Source of the DNA: Paenalicyclobacillus ferrooxydans | GTDB taxonomy: Bacteria > Bacillota > Bacilli > Alicyclobacillales > Alicyclobacillaceae | Assembly (NCBI RefSeq): GCF_001399675.1 | Contig: NZ_LJCO01000008.1 | Location: 248,001-312,000 of the forward strand | DNA length: 64,000 nt | Reading direction: 5' to 3' | Shown: positions 62,418 to 64,000 of the stretch, in pieces | Position numbering within the stretch: position 1 is the first letter of the stretch | Layout of the letters: each line of letters opens with the position of its first letter | Translations under genes and position numbers: made by a program | Notes under the pieces: generated by a model | What the model was told of the DNA's origin: nothing | Databases searched by the model: none | Seen by the model: the letters and a program-made list of their open reading frames with translations, nothing else

Positions 62418-62434
62418 TGTTGCAATATGCGACT
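62418..62434. promoter_or_regulatory. Repressor operator O3
   Basis: TGTTGCA-ATA-TGCGACT, with the same core as O1 and O2, right after the Cro-like stop codon. Confidence 0.5.
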
Positions 62435-62459
62435 TATAAATCATGGGAGAGTGCTGCAA

Positions 62460-62618
62460 ATGAGCTTGAGAAAGCAACCGAATGGTGGTGCAGAAAAAGT
62501 CGTGATTCGGATTAATCGTGTTCCTCATCCGCATCCAGATGAAGCGGAGGATTTAATTGCACGTTTAGTCGTGAAGGAACTGGTATTACGCCGGGGGACG
62601 GCTGAAGGAATGCTCTAA
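62460..62618 (+). CDS. Small phage-type protein, function unknown
   Basis: A 52-residue frame (SLRKQPNGGAEKVVIRINRVPHPHPDEAEDLIARLVVKELVLRRGTAEGML) with GGGAGAG 8 nt before ATG 62460. It lies between the Cro-like and replication genes in the same direction. I do not recognise it. Confidence 0.55.
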   Translation: MSLRKQPNGGAEKVVIRINRVPHPHPDEAEDLIARLVVKELVLRRGTAEGML

Positions 62619-62670
62619 ACACTTAGTCCGTTTGGCACGGATGGTTTCAGAGCGGAATCGGGGTTTTCAT

Positions 62671-63768
62671 ATGAACATTCCAAATGAATTAAAAAGGATT
62701 GTGATCAAAGAGGAGTTCGTGTGGCTCACTGGTGACATCTATAGAGCCATTATTCTGAACCAGTTCGTTTATTGGAGTCAACGAGTACGCGATGTGGACA
62801 GATTTATTTACGAGGAACAGAAACGTATGGAGCAAGAAGCAACCGAACTAAACATTAAGCCAACGAATGGTTGGATTTATAAAACGGCAGAGGAACTACT
62901 GGAAGAAACGATGTTGGGGATTTCGAGACAATCGATTAACCGACATGTTAATGCACTGGTAGAGCAGGGGTACCTACTGTGTCGGAACAACCCTGATCAC
63001 AAATGGGATCGTACGAGGCAGTATCGGATCGATTTCGTTAAAGTACGTCGAGATTTGGCAGCACTCGGATACACACTCGATGGCTATGCAATGCTCAATT
63101 TGAGCGATGCAATGCTCACCGTGAGCCATGGAGGGCCCGATTTGAGCAATGGGGAGCTCAAAATGAGCAATGGACTGCCCAATGAGAGCGATGGAACGCC
63201 CACAGTGAGCCATCGAATGGTATCAGATGAGCAAGCAATACCAGAGATTACTACAGATCATGTTGTTGTTAATGATAATGCTATTGGCTCAAGGACATTG
63301 GAAGACGACTTGACCGATGCTGAAGACGAGTTTACGAGAGCATTCGTGAATTTTGAGAACCATGCCCCACTAGGTGCTGATGAGTTGGGGAACTCTGCAG
63401 ATCCGTATGAGGCGGTAGAACTTCGCATGAGAGCACATGTGAACGACTCATACGTGGCAAAGCAGGGAGATCACGAGGCTTTGAATACATTGCTTGAACA
63501 TCGGATCCCAATCAGCTTCATTCTAGCTGGAATTGATCATACCTTTGCTCAATATCCGACGAAGAGGATTAACAGCTTCGCGTACTGTGCGGAGGTCATC
63601 AAACACCGCTGGAATGCAGAGACGGCCAAACGTAACTGGACCAAAGAAGATCGAAGCAAAGTGTTTGGCTCTTTCGAGAGGCCAGCCACGAGACAGGCGA
63701 GACGCTCTAGCAAACCGGCCAGAGACCCGCGATACAAGGCGTTCTATGATCTGTTTCCGGATAGTTAA
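62671..63768 (+). CDS. Putative replication initiator with iterons in its coding region
   Basis: The 365-residue protein begins with a winged-helix-like region (EEFVWLTGDIYRAIILNQFVYWSQRV...GWIYKTAEELLEETMLGISRQSINRHVNALVEQGYLLCRNNP), as in many phage replication proteins. The middle holds six 7-residue repeats (LSNGELK-like, 63091-63216) from 21-bp DNA repeats. The C-terminus (RAHVNDSYVAKQGDHEALNTLL...KRINSFAYCAEVIKHRW) resembles helper regions of such proteins. ATG 62671 is weakly supported (GGGG upstream). A replication role is inferred from layout. Confidence 0.65.
   Translation: MNIPNELKRIVIKEEFVWLTGDIYRAIILNQFVYWSQRVRDVDRFIYEEQKRMEQEATELNIKPTNGWIYKTAEELLEETMLGISRQSINRHVNALVEQGYLLCRNNPDHKWDRTRQYRIDFVKVRRDLAALGYTLDGYAMLNLSDAMLTVSHGGPDLSNGELKMSNGLPNESDGTPTVSHRMVSDEQAIPEITTDHVVVNDNAIGSRTLEDDLTDAEDEFTRAFVNFENHAPLGADELGNSADPYEAVELRMRAHVNDSYVAKQGDHEALNTLLEHRIPISFILAGIDHTFAQYPTKRINSFAYCAEVIKHRWNAETAKRNWTKEDRSKVFGSFERPATRQARRSSKPARDPRYKAFYDLFPDS
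63091..63216. repeat. Six 21-bp iterons, candidate replication origin
   Basis: Six contiguous 21-bp units (starts 63091, 63112, 63133, 63154, 63175 and 63196) share GCYCA-N3-TGAGC followed by NATGGA; units 1, 2 and 4 are clean inverted repeats such as GCTCACCGTGAGC. Two helical turns per unit suits cooperative binding by an initiator. Confidence 0.8.
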
Positions 63769-63805
63769 AAAGTGTAAACCACACTGCGGATAGAGGTGAA
63801 ACATC

Positions 63806-64000
63806 GTGCAGATGGATTATTACAGATACACGGTGGTCAATTTGACCAACCAGAGAGAATTGATGGCGGCAGCGCCACCGGATATGTTTGCTGAGCAAGT
63901 CGGTGCGCTTTTGGATATCATCGGACAAGGGCCGACGAATATTGTCATTTACTCGCATCAGGACGGCGGGTTATATCGGCCGAAAGCTGCGAATGACGTG
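63806..64000 (+). CDS. Element gene of unknown function (partial, runs off window)
   Basis: Open to the right edge: 65 codons from GTG 63806 (AGAGGTG 7 nt upstream), reading VQMDYYRYTVVNLTNQRELMAAAPPDMFAEQVGALLDIIG and on. It is co-directional with the replication gene and 37 bp after it. I cannot name the family. Confidence 0.6.
   Translation, partial: MQMDYYRYTVVNLTNQRELMAAAPPDMFAEQVGALLDIIGQGPTNIVIYSHQDGGLYRPKAANDV

Overview
This window looks like a chromosome of a moderately GC-rich Bacillota close to Alicyclobacillus. The evidence is the gene order secG-esterase-rnr-smpB-ssrA, the order cggR-gap-pgk-tpiA-gpmI-eno, a T-box leader, strong AGGAGG-type ribosome binding sites, and many TTG and GTG starts. 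The genus is inferred from gene content and order, not from a search.

Layout. Positions 1-3,284 (minus strand) hold the threonine genes hom-thrB-thrC; hom runs off the left edge. Divergent from them, 3,783-14,750 is a complete branched-chain amino-acid operon, ilvE-ilvD-ilvB-ilvN-ilvC-leuA-leuB-leuC-leuD, with a clear promoter and two CcpA-type (cre) sites upstream. Positions 14,945-16,935 hold two membrane proteins. At 17,099-18,416 a DAHP synthase gene lies behind a T-box leader (probable Phe specifier) whose antiterminator/terminator part is duplicated. Next come a ring-cleaving dioxygenase, an ECF sigma factor with a membrane beta-propeller partner, a secreted protein, a class I aminotransferase, an ABC exporter, lysA, a HesB-like protein, an EamA transporter and a class I fumarase. 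Positions 33,954-44,834 carry a Wzx-like flippase, a pyrimidine-nucleoside phosphorylase/cytidine deaminase fusion, PepF, a membrane-anchored GNAT protein, ComER plus a sporulation-type histidine kinase, and RpoN. The lower-glycolysis cluster fills 45,074-53,511, with a CggR operator in front. The secG-est-rnr-smpB-ssrA block follows. At 59,300 a prophage or integrative element begins, fused to the 3' end of ssrA. It carries a large serine recombinase, an ImmA-like protease, a CI-like repressor, a small Cro-like protein and a putative replication initiator, and it continues past the right edge.

The most unusual signal is a family of palindromic tandem repeats. A core of the form GGAAC-N3-GTTCC recurs at 51-52 bp intervals at three loci: 3 copies near 24.1 kb, 6 near 33.7 kb and 15 between gap and pgk. 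The largest array is enclosed by 34-bp inverted repeats that contain terminator hairpins. The same genome also builds short tandem repeats next to stop codons and in protein linkers. Within the prophage I see a repressor-operator switch with overlapping divergent promoters, and six 21-bp iterons inside the putative replication gene.
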